From the NCBI GenBank assembly GCA_014138095.1, contig JACGXE010000004.1, positions 62,001 to 126,000 on the forward strand: a stretch of DNA of 64,000 bases, read 5' to 3'. The notes below the pieces were generated by a model, which saw nothing but the letters and a program-made list of their open reading frames with translations, was not told the origin of the DNA and made no database searches. Shown piece after piece: positions 53,866-61,872 of the stretch. How positions within the stretch are numbered: position 1 is the stretch's first letter; the number at the start of each line of letters is the position of its first letter. The translations under genes and the position numbers were made by a program. This DNA comes from Ochrobactrum sp. RH2CCR150 (lineage in GTDB: Bacteria > Pseudomonadota > Alphaproteobacteria > Rhizobiales > Rhizobiaceae).

Positions 53866-54999
53866 TCAGGCTGCGGCCCGGATGGAAGATGGAGCCGCTT
53901 GCGGCAAAACACGCGCAATTGCGCTGAGAAGATCGCTTTTCGACACGACGCCAACCACAAATCTGTTCTCGTCCACGATCACGGCCACATGGGTAAGACC
54001 ATCAGTCAGGACCGGAAGCAGGCTTAATGCGGCATCATCCGGCCCGGCCGTAATGGCCGGGATCACATGATCTTTCAGGCTTTCGCCCGGCTGAATCAAT
54101 TCGCGCAAGCCCACCATACCGGTGAGCCGTCCATCAGAACCCGTCACGGGCAAGGTCAGGATACGATGGCGCAACAGCAGATTGCGGGCCTGATCGGCGG
54201 AATCGTCTTCACCAATGCTGATAACATCGCGCGACATGATGTCGGCGCAGGTGAGATCACCATGGGCGCGGATCGATGCCTGTAGCTCAACCTGCCGCAA
54301 CAACCGGCCAAGGTCGTTGCGGTCGATGTCGAAGCTCTCATCCAGCGTGTTCAGCGCCTCGTCGATATCCTCTTCGCGGATGCCTGCCCGAACGGAAGGC
54401 GGCAAGTCCTTCGTTGCGTGCATGCTCACCGGTGCGGCGGCCACGTTATGCGGATACTTACGCCGGGCAAGCTTATGGAACAGAATGCCCACTCCCACCA
54501 GCAGACAGGAATTGAAGCCGACCGGCACGAGCGGAAACCACAGCCCCCAGCTTGCGACCGCCTGACCACCCAGCACAGCCGTCAGCGCAGCAGCGCCGCC
54601 CGGCGGGTGCAGGCTGCGGGTTACAGACATGGCGGCGATTGCAAGTGAAACGCCAAGCCCGATAGCAAGAGCCGGGTCGCTGACATAGCGAGCGACGATC
54701 ACGCCCACCAGCGCAGAAATCGTATTACCGCCGATGATCGACCATGGTTGCGCCAGCGGACTGTTCGGCACCGCAAACAGCAGCACAGCCGATGCGCCGA
54801 TAGGTGCAACGATCAACGGAAGATGCGGGCCGTTGCCCAGCAGAAAACCCGAGACGAAACCGGTGAGAGCGATGCCAACCAGCGCACCAATGCAGGCAAT
54901 GGCGCGCTCACGCAGCGTTGCGCCGGCAAGCATCGGGTTAAACAGCCGGAATCGCGACGCAGGCGACCCGTTATGGTCAGGAGATTTATGTCGGGTCAT
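53866..54999 (-). CDS. HPP-family membrane protein with CBS domain pair
   Basis: A 377-residue protein. The N-terminal 170 residues form a four-helix HPP domain (RSLHPPGGAAALTAVLGG gives the family its name). The C-terminal part is a pair of CBS domains (about residues 240-365), with CADIMSRDVISIGEDD and VVGVVSKSDLLSAIARV. HPP proteins are linked to nitrite or other anion movement in plants and cyanobacteria; the CBS pair probably senses a nucleotide. It stands alone. Confidence 0.9.
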   Translation of the reverse strand: MTRHKSPDHNGSPASRFRLFNPMLAGATLRERAIACIGALVGIALTGFVSGFLLGNGPHLPLIVAPIGASAVLLFAVPNSPLAQPWSIIGGNTISALVGVIVARYVSDPALAIGLGVSLAIAAMSVTRSLHPPGGAAALTAVLGGQAVASWGLWFPLVPVGFNSCLLVGVGILFHKLARRKYPHNVAAAPVSMHATKDLPPSVRAGIREEDIDEALNTLDESFDIDRNDLGRLLRQVELQASIRAHGDLTCADIMSRDVISIGEDDSADQARNLLLRHRILTLPVTGSDGRLTGMVGLRELIQPGESLKDHVIPAITAGPDDAALSLLPVLTDGLTHVAVIVDENRFVVGVVSKSDLLSAIARVLPQAAPSSIRAAA

Positions 55000-55151
55000 G
55001 TCACACTACAGCCAGAGGCGGCCTGTCTATTCCGAGCTTTCCCGGGAACTGCAACAGATCCCGCTTCCATGAGCGTGAGTATCCTGTCTCCGGCATATGC
55101 GAACAAGAAAGCAAATCCGTATGTATCGGAGGGGAAAAGAAAATTCTTCCG

Positions 55152-55913
55152 CTATTGAAAGCTTAACAAGAATATCGGTCTCACCAGCATTTCCGTTCCC
55201 AATAGCATAAGCCCGACGAGAAACCAGAGGCGAAACCGTTCCGGGCTGATTTTCTGGCGAAAAAACTGCCCAAGCCCCATGCCTGCCAGCGCAGGCAGGA
55301 CAGCAGCGAGCGAAATGAGAAGAATATCGCCGCTATAGGCCTGACGGGACGAAAGCCCGATGGCGAGTGCAATGGTCGATACTGTAAACGACAATCCCAA
55401 TGCCTGCACCAGATCGTCTTTCCTCAGCCCCAGCGCCTGAAGATAGGGAACGGCGGGGATGACGAACACGCCGGTCGCACCGGCGATCAAGCCGGTCAGA
55501 AGACCGATCAGCGGCGAGAGCCAGACTTCGTGCCGAGCCGCTACGTGCCATTGCCGGGCGAGCAGGGTATATCCCGCATAAACGACCAGACATGCGCCGA
55601 GCAGCGCGGTAGTCAGGCTCGTCTCGCCGTCGACCAGCATGAAGGTGCCGATCCACGTTCCGGCGACGATTGCCACCATCATGGCCCAAAGGCGCAGAGC
55701 CAGCGCACGAAAACTTGGCCCGGCCAGAAGCTGCCAAACATTCGTGATGAATGACGGAACAATAAGCAGGCTTGCCGCTGTTAGCGGTGAGATCAGCGCC
55801 CCCAACACGCCCATGGCAACGGTTGGCAATCCCATGCCGGTCAGGCCTTTGACGAAGCCAGCGCCGAGGAAAGTGAGGGTAATCGTGACGATAAGTGCGG
55901 CTGATTGGGTCAT
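55152..55913 (-). CDS. TauE/SafE family permease
   Basis: A 253-residue inner-membrane protein with about eight helices, of the TauE/SafE sulfite-exporter family. The duplicated motif appears as FVKGLTGMGLPTVAMGVLG near the N-terminus and LIAGATGVFVIPAVPYLQALG in the second half. The family moves sulfite, sulfoacetate or related anions. It is divergent from a LysR regulator, with a long inverted repeat between them, so the regulator probably controls it. Confidence 0.9.
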   Translation of the reverse strand: MTQSAALIVTITLTFLGAGFVKGLTGMGLPTVAMGVLGALISPLTAASLLIVPSFITNVWQLLAGPSFRALALRLWAMMVAIVAGTWIGTFMLVDGETSLTTALLGACLVVYAGYTLLARQWHVAARHEVWLSPLIGLLTGLIAGATGVFVIPAVPYLQALGLRKDDLVQALGLSFTVSTIALAIGLSSRQAYSGDILLISLAAVLPALAGMGLGQFFRQKISPERFRLWFLVGLMLLGTEMLVRPIFLLSFQ

Positions 55914-55959
55914 GCTTTCGCTATAAAGAAATCCTCATTTTGCGAAATGCGGAAGTTCC

Positions 55960-55994
55960 ATATTCTGCCTTCGGCTTTACCGAAGGCAGAATAT
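55960..55994. promoter_or_regulatory. Perfect 15-bp inverted repeat before the LysR gene
   Basis: ATATTCTGCCTTCGG, the five-base loop CTTTA, then the exact complement CCGAAGGCAGAATAT, ending 15 bases before the LysR ATG and 47 bases from the divergent permease start. It could be a LysR operator or, as RNA, a hairpin next to the LysR ribosome binding site. Confidence 0.65.
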
Positions 55995-56009
55995 CGGCCA
56001 TAAATATGC

Positions 56010-56930
56010 ATGCGTTTCGATCTCACAGACCTTCGCCTTTTCATCGCCGTTGCCGACGCCGGAAGCATTACGAACGGCGCTGCGGAAGTGGGGCTCGCCC
56101 TGCCCTCGGCAAGCGAGCGCTTGCGTGACATGGAAACCATTGGCGAGGTCAAGCTTCTCGAACGCGGCAGACGTGGTGTCACGCTCACTGCAGCAGGCGA
56201 AGCGCTTGCGCATCATGCGCGCCTCGTGCTGCGCCAGATGACTGACATGCATGCCGATCTCATCACCCATGCCAAGGGCATGCGCTCCACTGTGCGCGTG
56301 GCGGCCAACACGGCATCCGTGACCGAATACCTCCCTGCACGACTTGCCCGGTTCATGGCGGATAATCCGCAGATCGACGTTGAGCTGAAAGAACGACAGA
56401 GCGCGGAAATCGCAAGGTCCGTTGCGAGCGGCTTTGTCGAGATCGGCATATTGTCGGATGCTGTCGATACCGCCAGATTGGTTCTCCTTCCCTTCACCAC
56501 AGACAAGCTGGTTCTTGTTACCGGGCAGCAGCACCCACTTGCCGCCAGAAAATCGGCATGCCTTGCTGATGTCCTCCATGAACCATTCATCGGGCTCTAT
56601 TCAGGTGCACTTTACGATCACATCGAAGCCCACGCCGCACGCCTTGGCGTCAAGTTGAAGACGCGCACACGTTTGCGCACTTTCGAGAGCATCTGCCCGA
56701 TGGTCGCCGCAGGCGTCGGTCTGGCAATCATTCCGGAACTGGTCGCGCATCGCATGATGACAACAACCGGCATCGTGCCAATCCCGCTGACGGATGCATG
56801 GGCCACGCGGCATTTGTCGCTTTGCATACGCTCACTGGATGAGCTGACCTCTTCGGCGCGCGCGCTGATCGAGCACCTGCTGGCAGAGCGTCCATTGGAC
56901 AGTGAAATTTTTCCCACGATTCAATCTTAA
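56010..56930 (+). CDS. LysR-family regulator
   Basis: A 306-residue regulator. The N-terminal winged helix (LTDLRLFIAVADAGSITNGAAEVGLALPSASERLRDME, about residues 5-42) departs from the commonest LysR pattern at several positions but is intact. The effector domain covers about residues 90-300. It is divergent from the TauE/SafE permease gene and probably controls it. The effector is unknown; a sulfonate-related or other anion compound would fit the neighbour. Confidence 0.9.
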   Translation: MRFDLTDLRLFIAVADAGSITNGAAEVGLALPSASERLRDMETIGEVKLLERGRRGVTLTAAGEALAHHARLVLRQMTDMHADLITHAKGMRSTVRVAANTASVTEYLPARLARFMADNPQIDVELKERQSAEIARSVASGFVEIGILSDAVDTARLVLLPFTTDKLVLVTGQQHPLAARKSACLADVLHEPFIGLYSGALYDHIEAHAARLGVKLKTRTRLRTFESICPMVAAGVGLAIIPELVAHRMMTTTGIVPIPLTDAWATRHLSLCIRSLDELTSSARALIEHLLAERPLDSEIFPTIQS

Positions 56931-57010
56931 CTGGAACGCTCTAGAAAACTTGCGAAGCCCTATCCTCTTGGCTATCACACGGCATCGAAGAACGTGTCGT
57001 TTGGAAGCCT

Positions 57011-57853
57011 ATGGCCACGCAGGACAAAGCAATCATCAGGACGGTTGGCGTCTCCGTCAGTTTTGACGGCGCGATGGCTTTGAATTCGGTCGATGCCTCG
57101 GTTGAGGCCGGGCGCATAACCGTCATTTGCGGGGCCAATGGTTCGGGCAAAAGCACGCTGTTGCGCAGTATGGCGCGCCTTCAGATACCAACAAGCGGTC
57201 AGGTTTTGTTCGAAGGTGAAGACATCAACCGTCTGAGGCGTATTGATCTCGCCCGCAAGATTGCCGTGCTGGGGCAAATGCCAGAGGTTCCCGCTGGCCT
57301 GACTGTAGAAGAGTTGGTCGAAAACGGACGTCATCCGCATCGCGGCCTGTTTTCCCGCCTCGGCGATTACGACCGGCAGGCAATTGAACGCGCCATCACG
57401 CAAACCGGCCTGCACGCTTTGCGTCATCGTCAGGTGGCTTCCCTGTCTGGCGGCGAGCGCCAACGCGCATGGGTGGCGCTAGCTCTTGCACAGGAACCGT
57501 CCGTCCTGTTTCTCGATGAGCCGACAAATTTTCTCGACATCCGCCATCAGGCTGAATTGCTGACGTTACTCAAGCAGTTGAACCGCAATCACGGCCTGAC
57601 CATCATCGCCGTTCTGCACGATCTCAATCAGGTGCTGGAACTGGCCGATGACGTCATCTTGATGCGCAAGGGCCGGTTGATGGCCGCAGGCAGTCCCGAA
57701 GGTGTTTTCACAACGGAGCGCCTCAGAGAAGCTTTCGATTTCGACATTGAAGTGACGGCGCACCCGGTTTTACCGATTCCGTTCTGCATGCCCCGCTGGG
57801 TCAATGATCCATTGGTTCCGCACTCTGCCGAAAAAGAGCGGAGCGCGGAATGA
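57011..57853 (+). CDS. Ferric-siderophore-type ABC transporter ATP-binding protein
   Basis: A 280-residue ABC ATPase of the FepC/FhuC class. Walker A is CGANGSGKST (about residue 40), signature SLSGGERQRAWVALAL, Walker B VLFLDEPTNFLD and the H-loop LHD. It powers the double permease encoded immediately downstream, with a four-base ATGA overlap. A periplasmic binding protein is missing from the operon, so either one is encoded elsewhere or the system borrows another. Confidence 0.92.
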   Translation: MATQDKAIIRTVGVSVSFDGAMALNSVDASVEAGRITVICGANGSGKSTLLRSMARLQIPTSGQVLFEGEDINRLRRIDLARKIAVLGQMPEVPAGLTVEELVENGRHPHRGLFSRLGDYDRQAIERAITQTGLHALRHRQVASLSGGERQRAWVALALAQEPSVLFLDEPTNFLDIRHQAELLTLLKQLNRNHGLTIIAVLHDLNQVLELADDVILMRKGRLMAAGSPEGVFTTERLREAFDFDIEVTAHPVLPIPFCMPRWVNDPLVPHSAEKERSAE

Positions 57854-59829
57854 CCGCGCAGTCTCTGGCGTCGAACCAGACAAAACAGAAGAGCTTCACT
57901 GTAGGCATTGTTTTTCTGGCAATCCTGCTGCTGGTCGCGCTGACAGCTGCCGAACTTGTCATTGGTAGCGGTAATGTCACTTTGCAGGATGCCTTGCAGG
58001 CGCCATCGCGCCCTCAAACGCTGGCGCAGATCATCATTGAGACCATTCGCCTGCCCCGCGCAATCGCAGCCATACTGGTCGGTGCAGCACTTGCTGCCGC
58101 AGGCACGGTGATGCAGACTATTTTGCGCAATCCACTTGCAGCACCGGACATTCTCGCAGTCACCAGCGGCGCACAACTGGCGCTGGTTGTTTCCAGCCTG
58201 CTGCTGCCTTTTGCCTTTCCGGGCTTTCTCGCCACGATCATCGGCGGTGCGTTTGGCGGAACATTATGCCTGCTGGTCGGCGGCGGCTTGCGGGCACAAG
58301 CGGTTCGGCTCGCACTGGCCGGTGTGGCGGTGTCGCTCTCCTTTTCGGCGCTCTCTTCCGCCATCATCCTGATTGCCGATGATCGCGCATCCGGCATCAT
58401 TCTCTGGTCGTCCGGCATGCTGGAGCAGACTGGCTGGAACAAGGTCGCAACACTCGCACCCTTTATCCTTGGTGCGATCCTGCTGCTTGTCGTCCTCGCC
58501 CGCCAGTTCGACGTTATGGCGCTCGGCAGTGATATGGCGGCGAGCCTCGGCCTTGGCAAGGCGACGGCCCTGATCGGCCTTCTGGCAACGATCGTGCTAT
58601 CCGGCGCTGCTGTCACCATCGCCGGGCCAATAGGCTTCATTGGTCTGGCAGTACCCAATTTGCTGCGCGCCACCGGCATGGTTCGGCACAATGTGCTCCT
58701 GCCTGCGGCGTGCCTGTGGGGAGCCGTCGCGCTGCTTTCAGCCGACCTTGCCGCACAATGGCTGAGCAGCGCGGGCTCAATCATCCCGACAGGCATTCTG
58801 GCTGCCTGCTTTGCAGCACCGGCGCTGATCTTCGTATTGCACCGCATGAAGACTGAAGCAACGGCCAACGCCACACAGATACTTGGGAAAACCATATTCA
58901 AGCGGGCGACCGCTCTTTATGCGAGCCTCGGCGCGCTTCTGATCGCTGCTCTTGTTGCCGGGCTTCTTTTCGGCGATGGCATCGCCGGACGCGACATTGA
59001 CTGGCAGGCGATAGAGGCGTTGCGCGCGCCGCGCGTATTGATTGCCATGGGCGCAGGCGCTTTGCTCGCAGTGGCGGGATTGTTGTTGCAGGCCGTGACC
59101 CGCAATCCGCTTTCCGGCCCCGAGACATTGGGTCTTGCGCAAGGTGCGGCACTCGCAAGTCTCGTCGCGCTGCTCGGCGGCATCATTCCCGGAAGCGCAC
59201 TTTTTGCTCTCTTCTCGGCAGGCGGCGCCTGCCTCGTGGTCGTACTGTTGAGCCTTCTCGGTAAAAACCTGTCGCCGACACGCACAGCGCTGACCGGGCT
59301 TGCCGTCGCAGCCAGCCTTTCAGCATTGAGCACAATCGTGGTGATTGAAGCAAAGCTTCAGGTTGCTGAAGCGCTTACCTGGCTCGCGGGCTCCACGCAT
59401 GGGCGCGATTGGCAGGACGTGGCAGCACTTACCCCCTGGCTTCTGCTGATCGCCATTTCCATGGCATTCGCCAAACGCCTCGATATTCTGGCGCTTGGTC
59501 GCGATGCGGCTGAATCGCTCGGCGTGAATACCGCAATCACCCGTCTGTGGATGCTGCTGCTCGCAGCACTCTCTGTGGCGGGCGCGGTTTCCGCCGTGGG
59601 CGCCATTGGCTTTGTGGGGCTGATTGCGCCACATGCAGCGCGCCTTTGTTGCGGCGCACGCTACCGGCGTCTATTGCCGGTGACAGCGCTGATCGGCGCA
59701 GGGCTAACAGTTCTGGCCGATATGTTGGGCAGGGCGATCGTCGCGCCGCAGGAAATTCCGGCAGGCATCGTAACAGCGTTTATCGGCACACCGCTCTTCA
59801 TCATGCTCATGCGCAGACAATCGCGCTAA
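57850..59829 (+). CDS. Fused FecCD-type siderophore permease (FhuB-like)
   Basis: A 659-residue inner-membrane protein made of two FecCD-type halves in tandem (about residues 1-325 and 340-659). Each half has the family landmarks: RLPRAIAAILVGAALAAAG and APRVLIAMGAGALLAVAG for the first helices, then GPIGFIGLAVPNLLR and GAIGFVGLIAPHAAR. FhuB of the ferrichrome/hydroxamate system has the same fused design. It takes iron-siderophore complexes across the inner membrane with the ATPase upstream. The siderophore class cannot be read. Confidence 0.92.
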   Translation: MTAQSLASNQTKQKSFTVGIVFLAILLLVALTAAELVIGSGNVTLQDALQAPSRPQTLAQIIIETIRLPRAIAAILVGAALAAAGTVMQTILRNPLAAPDILAVTSGAQLALVVSSLLLPFAFPGFLATIIGGAFGGTLCLLVGGGLRAQAVRLALAGVAVSLSFSALSSAIILIADDRASGIILWSSGMLEQTGWNKVATLAPFILGAILLLVVLARQFDVMALGSDMAASLGLGKATALIGLLATIVLSGAAVTIAGPIGFIGLAVPNLLRATGMVRHNVLLPAACLWGAVALLSADLAAQWLSSAGSIIPTGILAACFAAPALIFVLHRMKTEATANATQILGKTIFKRATALYASLGALLIAALVAGLLFGDGIAGRDIDWQAIEALRAPRVLIAMGAGALLAVAGLLLQAVTRNPLSGPETLGLAQGAALASLVALLGGIIPGSALFALFSAGGACLVVVLLSLLGKNLSPTRTALTGLAVAASLSALSTIVVIEAKLQVAEALTWLAGSTHGRDWQDVAALTPWLLLIAISMAFAKRLDILALGRDAAESLGVNTAITRLWMLLLAALSVAGAVSAVGAIGFVGLIAPHAARLCCGARYRRLLPVTALIGAGLTVLADMLGRAIVAPQEIPAGIVTAFIGTPLFIMLMRRQSR

Positions 59830-59856
59830 TTGCCAATTCGGTATAAGAGCCTCGAC

Positions 59857-59922
59857 GAGAAGCGCCGGGCGCGAGGGAACGCCCGAACGCTTCTCAGCGA
59901 GTTCGGACGGCGCTAACCGTCC
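59857..59922. terminator. Two hairpins between convergent genes
   Basis: A long stem, GAGAAGCG-C-CGGGCG with CGCCCG-AA-CGCTTCTC (59857-59895), then a second, GGACGG with CCGTCC (59905-59922). They fill the gap between the permease gene and the convergent RcnB-like gene. No U run follows, so termination may need Rho; the first may also be a repeat element. Confidence 0.5.
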
Positions 59923-59938
59923 AATTTCACTGCCAGAA

Positions 59939-60247
59939 TTACCGAGCGGCCATCACACCAGCAATAAGACCGGTTGCTGCGGTAATCAGAAGATACTGAT
60001 TATCGACTTTGACCCACTGCTGTCCTCTACCTGGCGCACGAAGGCCATAACGCTTGTAGTCCTTGACTTCGCTATGGCGCGACCCGCTTAAACGCTGTCC
60101 CTTTGACCAGCCTTTCTTGGCTGGCTGCTTCTTCGCTTGCGCCTGATGAACAGCTGGCTTGCGCTGCGGCTGGTTATCACGAGCCTGCGCCAGTGGCGCG
60201 CCAATGAACGACAGAGCAATAGTTGCGAGTAGGATCTTCTTGAACAT
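59939..60247 (-). CDS. RcnB-like small periplasmic protein
   Basis: A 102-residue exported protein. The start at 60247 has AAGGAG seven bases upstream and gives a signal peptide MFKKILLATIALSFIGAPLAQA; an upstream extension of 49 codons through AT-rich DNA is not credible. The mature part is basic and Gln/Lys-rich, ending YGLRAPGRGQQWVKVDNQYLLITAATGLIAGVMA, the RcnB-family C-terminal pattern. E. coli RcnB helps keep nickel/cobalt levels in balance, but many family members have no known role. It stands alone next to the island boundary. Confidence 0.75.
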   Translation of the reverse strand: MFKKILLATIALSFIGAPLAQARDNQPQRKPAVHQAQAKKQPAKKGWSKGQRLSGSRHSEVKDYKRYGLRAPGRGQQWVKVDNQYLLITAATGLIAGVMAAR

Positions 60248-60580
60248 AAAATTCTCCTTTCGTGATGAACTCACGCTACCCAACCCGCGATGAACAATAA
60301 ATGAATGGAATGCACAATAAACATTAAATAAAATCAATGTTATCATTGATGAATTTTGGAGATACTTTATCTTAATAAGATAATTACTATACACAATAGA
60401 ATAAATCTTTATTTAAAACATAATTTTATTTTCAATAATAAAATAATTGCGAAATGAAAATATAAGAAAAGCTATTCGATCATCGTTTGCACGATTACCA
60501 ATAATATCAAACAAAGGCCTCGCGCGCACAAAATCTCAACCGTTTTTAACGGCGCAGCAGAAACACACATACGAGAACAA
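60248..60580. other. AT-rich gap before the island boundary
   Basis: 333 bases with long runs of A and T, especially 60340-60450. It must contain the RcnB-like gene's promoter on its left. The one open frame through it (60447-60683) is produced by reading across the tRNA fragment and is not a gene. I see no other feature. Confidence 0.5.
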
Positions 60581-60645
60581 TGGCGGAGGGGGTGGGATTC
60601 GAACCCACGGTACAGTCTCCTGCACGCCGGTTTTCAAGACCGGTG
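60581..60645 (-). tRNA. 3' fragment of tRNA-Ser(UGA), island attachment site
   Basis: On the minus strand: half of the anticodon arm onward, with anticodon loop CTTGAAA (anticodon TGA, 60634-60636), the long variable arm GTGCAG/CTGTAC typical of serine tRNAs, the T arm GTGGGTTCGAATCCCAC and acceptor CCCCTCCGCCA with encoded CCA. The D arm and 5' acceptor strand are absent; unrelated sequence begins just upstream. This is the duplicated 3' end left when an element integrates into a tRNA gene. The intact tRNA-Ser should lie at the far end of the island, outside the window. Confidence 0.88.
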
Positions 60646-60727
60646 TGAAAACATTGATTATCTTGACTTTTTTATCTTTTTAATCCATATTGTTGCGTGA
60701 TTGTTGCAAACATGGACGAAAAGTGCA

Positions 60728-61798
60728 ATGGCGAGCCTTGTAAAACGTAACGGACGATGGACCGCAACAGCCCGCCTTCCTGACACTTTTCAGGGGCCAT
60801 CAAAAGCCAAATCGATAAACCAGACCTTTGCAAAAAAGACTGATGCAAGACTGTGGCTAGAGTCAACAGAGTCCGCCATGAAGTTAGGCACATGGAAGGA
60901 TCCCCGACTAGAGCCTAAAAAATATGGCCCTCTCGGGTGGCCCGACAAATCATTCAAAGACGCCATCGAATCCTACCGAGACACCGTGACGTCGAAGAAG
61001 AAGGGTGCACCACAGGAAACAGCAATGCTCAACATGTTGGGAAGGCAGGCTTTTGCGAAAAAGAAGCTGCGCGAATTGCTGGTCGCCGATTTTGCTGACT
61101 TCCGTGATGAACGCGAGGAAAAAGGTCTAAGCGCATCCACCATAAGGAACAACCTCAACACAATATCTGCAGTGTTTGAATGGCTGATCCATGAAAAACA
61201 AGCCACCATAAGCAATCCGATCACAAGCCTCAGAAAAGGTAGAGGGGTTCCTCAACCAGATGAGCATCGTGAGCGTCGATTACACAAGGGGGAGGAGGAA
61301 GCAATCTCTGCAGCAATTGAGGCACTCGAAGGACCCAAAGGCCGTCAATGGAAACTTTTATTTCCCCTATTGTTAGATACAGGCATGCGTCTTGGTGAGG
61401 CAATGTCGATCAAATGCGGGTGGCTTAGAAACGAAGAAGGTTTCGTCGTGATCCCGAACTCAAAGAATGGTACCCGCCGCTATGTTGCTCTTTCCGACCG
61501 GTGTTATAGACTATTGCTTGAGCACATTGAGAAAGAACCGGATGACAGCCTCGTTTTCAGGTTCAGCAAATGGACAGCAAAAAACGTCTGGCGGAGTGAA
61601 ATTCGTATAATTGCTAAGTGCCCCGATTTACGAATTCACGACCTGCGTCATGAAGCGCTTTCATTAATGGCGTTACGGGGAGCGGACCTTAAAACTCTTA
61701 TGCGCCAGAGTGGCCATAAGACCGTTGCCGTTTTGATGCGGTACCTCAATCCTACTCCAAAAGAACAACGGCAAAAATTATTTCCGACGACAGAGTAA
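60728..61798 (+). CDS. int: Tyrosine recombinase (island integrase)
   Basis: A 356-residue phage-type site-specific recombinase from the ATG at 60728; a TTG at 60701 would add nine residues. The N-terminal part is the arm- and core-binding region (SASTIRNNLNTISAVFEWLI). The catalytic residues are all seen: Arg221 (TGMRLGE), His304-x-x-Arg307 (HDLRHE), His330 (SGHKT) and Tyr339 (MRYLNP). It lies 82 bases from the tRNA-Ser fragment, which is its expected attachment site. Base composition is more AT-rich than the chromosomal genes to the left, in line with transfer. Confidence 0.92.
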   Translation: MASLVKRNGRWTATARLPDTFQGPSKAKSINQTFAKKTDARLWLESTESAMKLGTWKDPRLEPKKYGPLGWPDKSFKDAIESYRDTVTSKKKGAPQETAMLNMLGRQAFAKKKLRELLVADFADFRDEREEKGLSASTIRNNLNTISAVFEWLIHEKQATISNPITSLRKGRGVPQPDEHRERRLHKGEEEAISAAIEALEGPKGRQWKLLFPLLLDTGMRLGEAMSIKCGWLRNEEGFVVIPNSKNGTRRYVALSDRCYRLLLEHIEKEPDDSLVFRFSKWTAKNVWRSEIRIIAKCPDLRIHDLRHEALSLMALRGADLKTLMRQSGHKTVAVLMRYLNPTPKEQRQKLFPTTE

Positions 61799-61872
61799 AA
61801 TTCTCTGGCCCCCAGAATAAACCGATTTATTGTGAGTTGCTCCCGATACTAAACGACTCCAGTCGTCGCGTA

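Noticed and set aside
60581-60680. Complete tRNA-Ser gene
   Set aside because: The D arm and the 5' acceptor strand are missing, so it cannot fold as a full tRNA.
60447-60683. 78-residue open frame across the island boundary
   Set aside because: It contains GGGGIRTHGTVSC, the well-known false translation of a tRNA-Ser 3' end.
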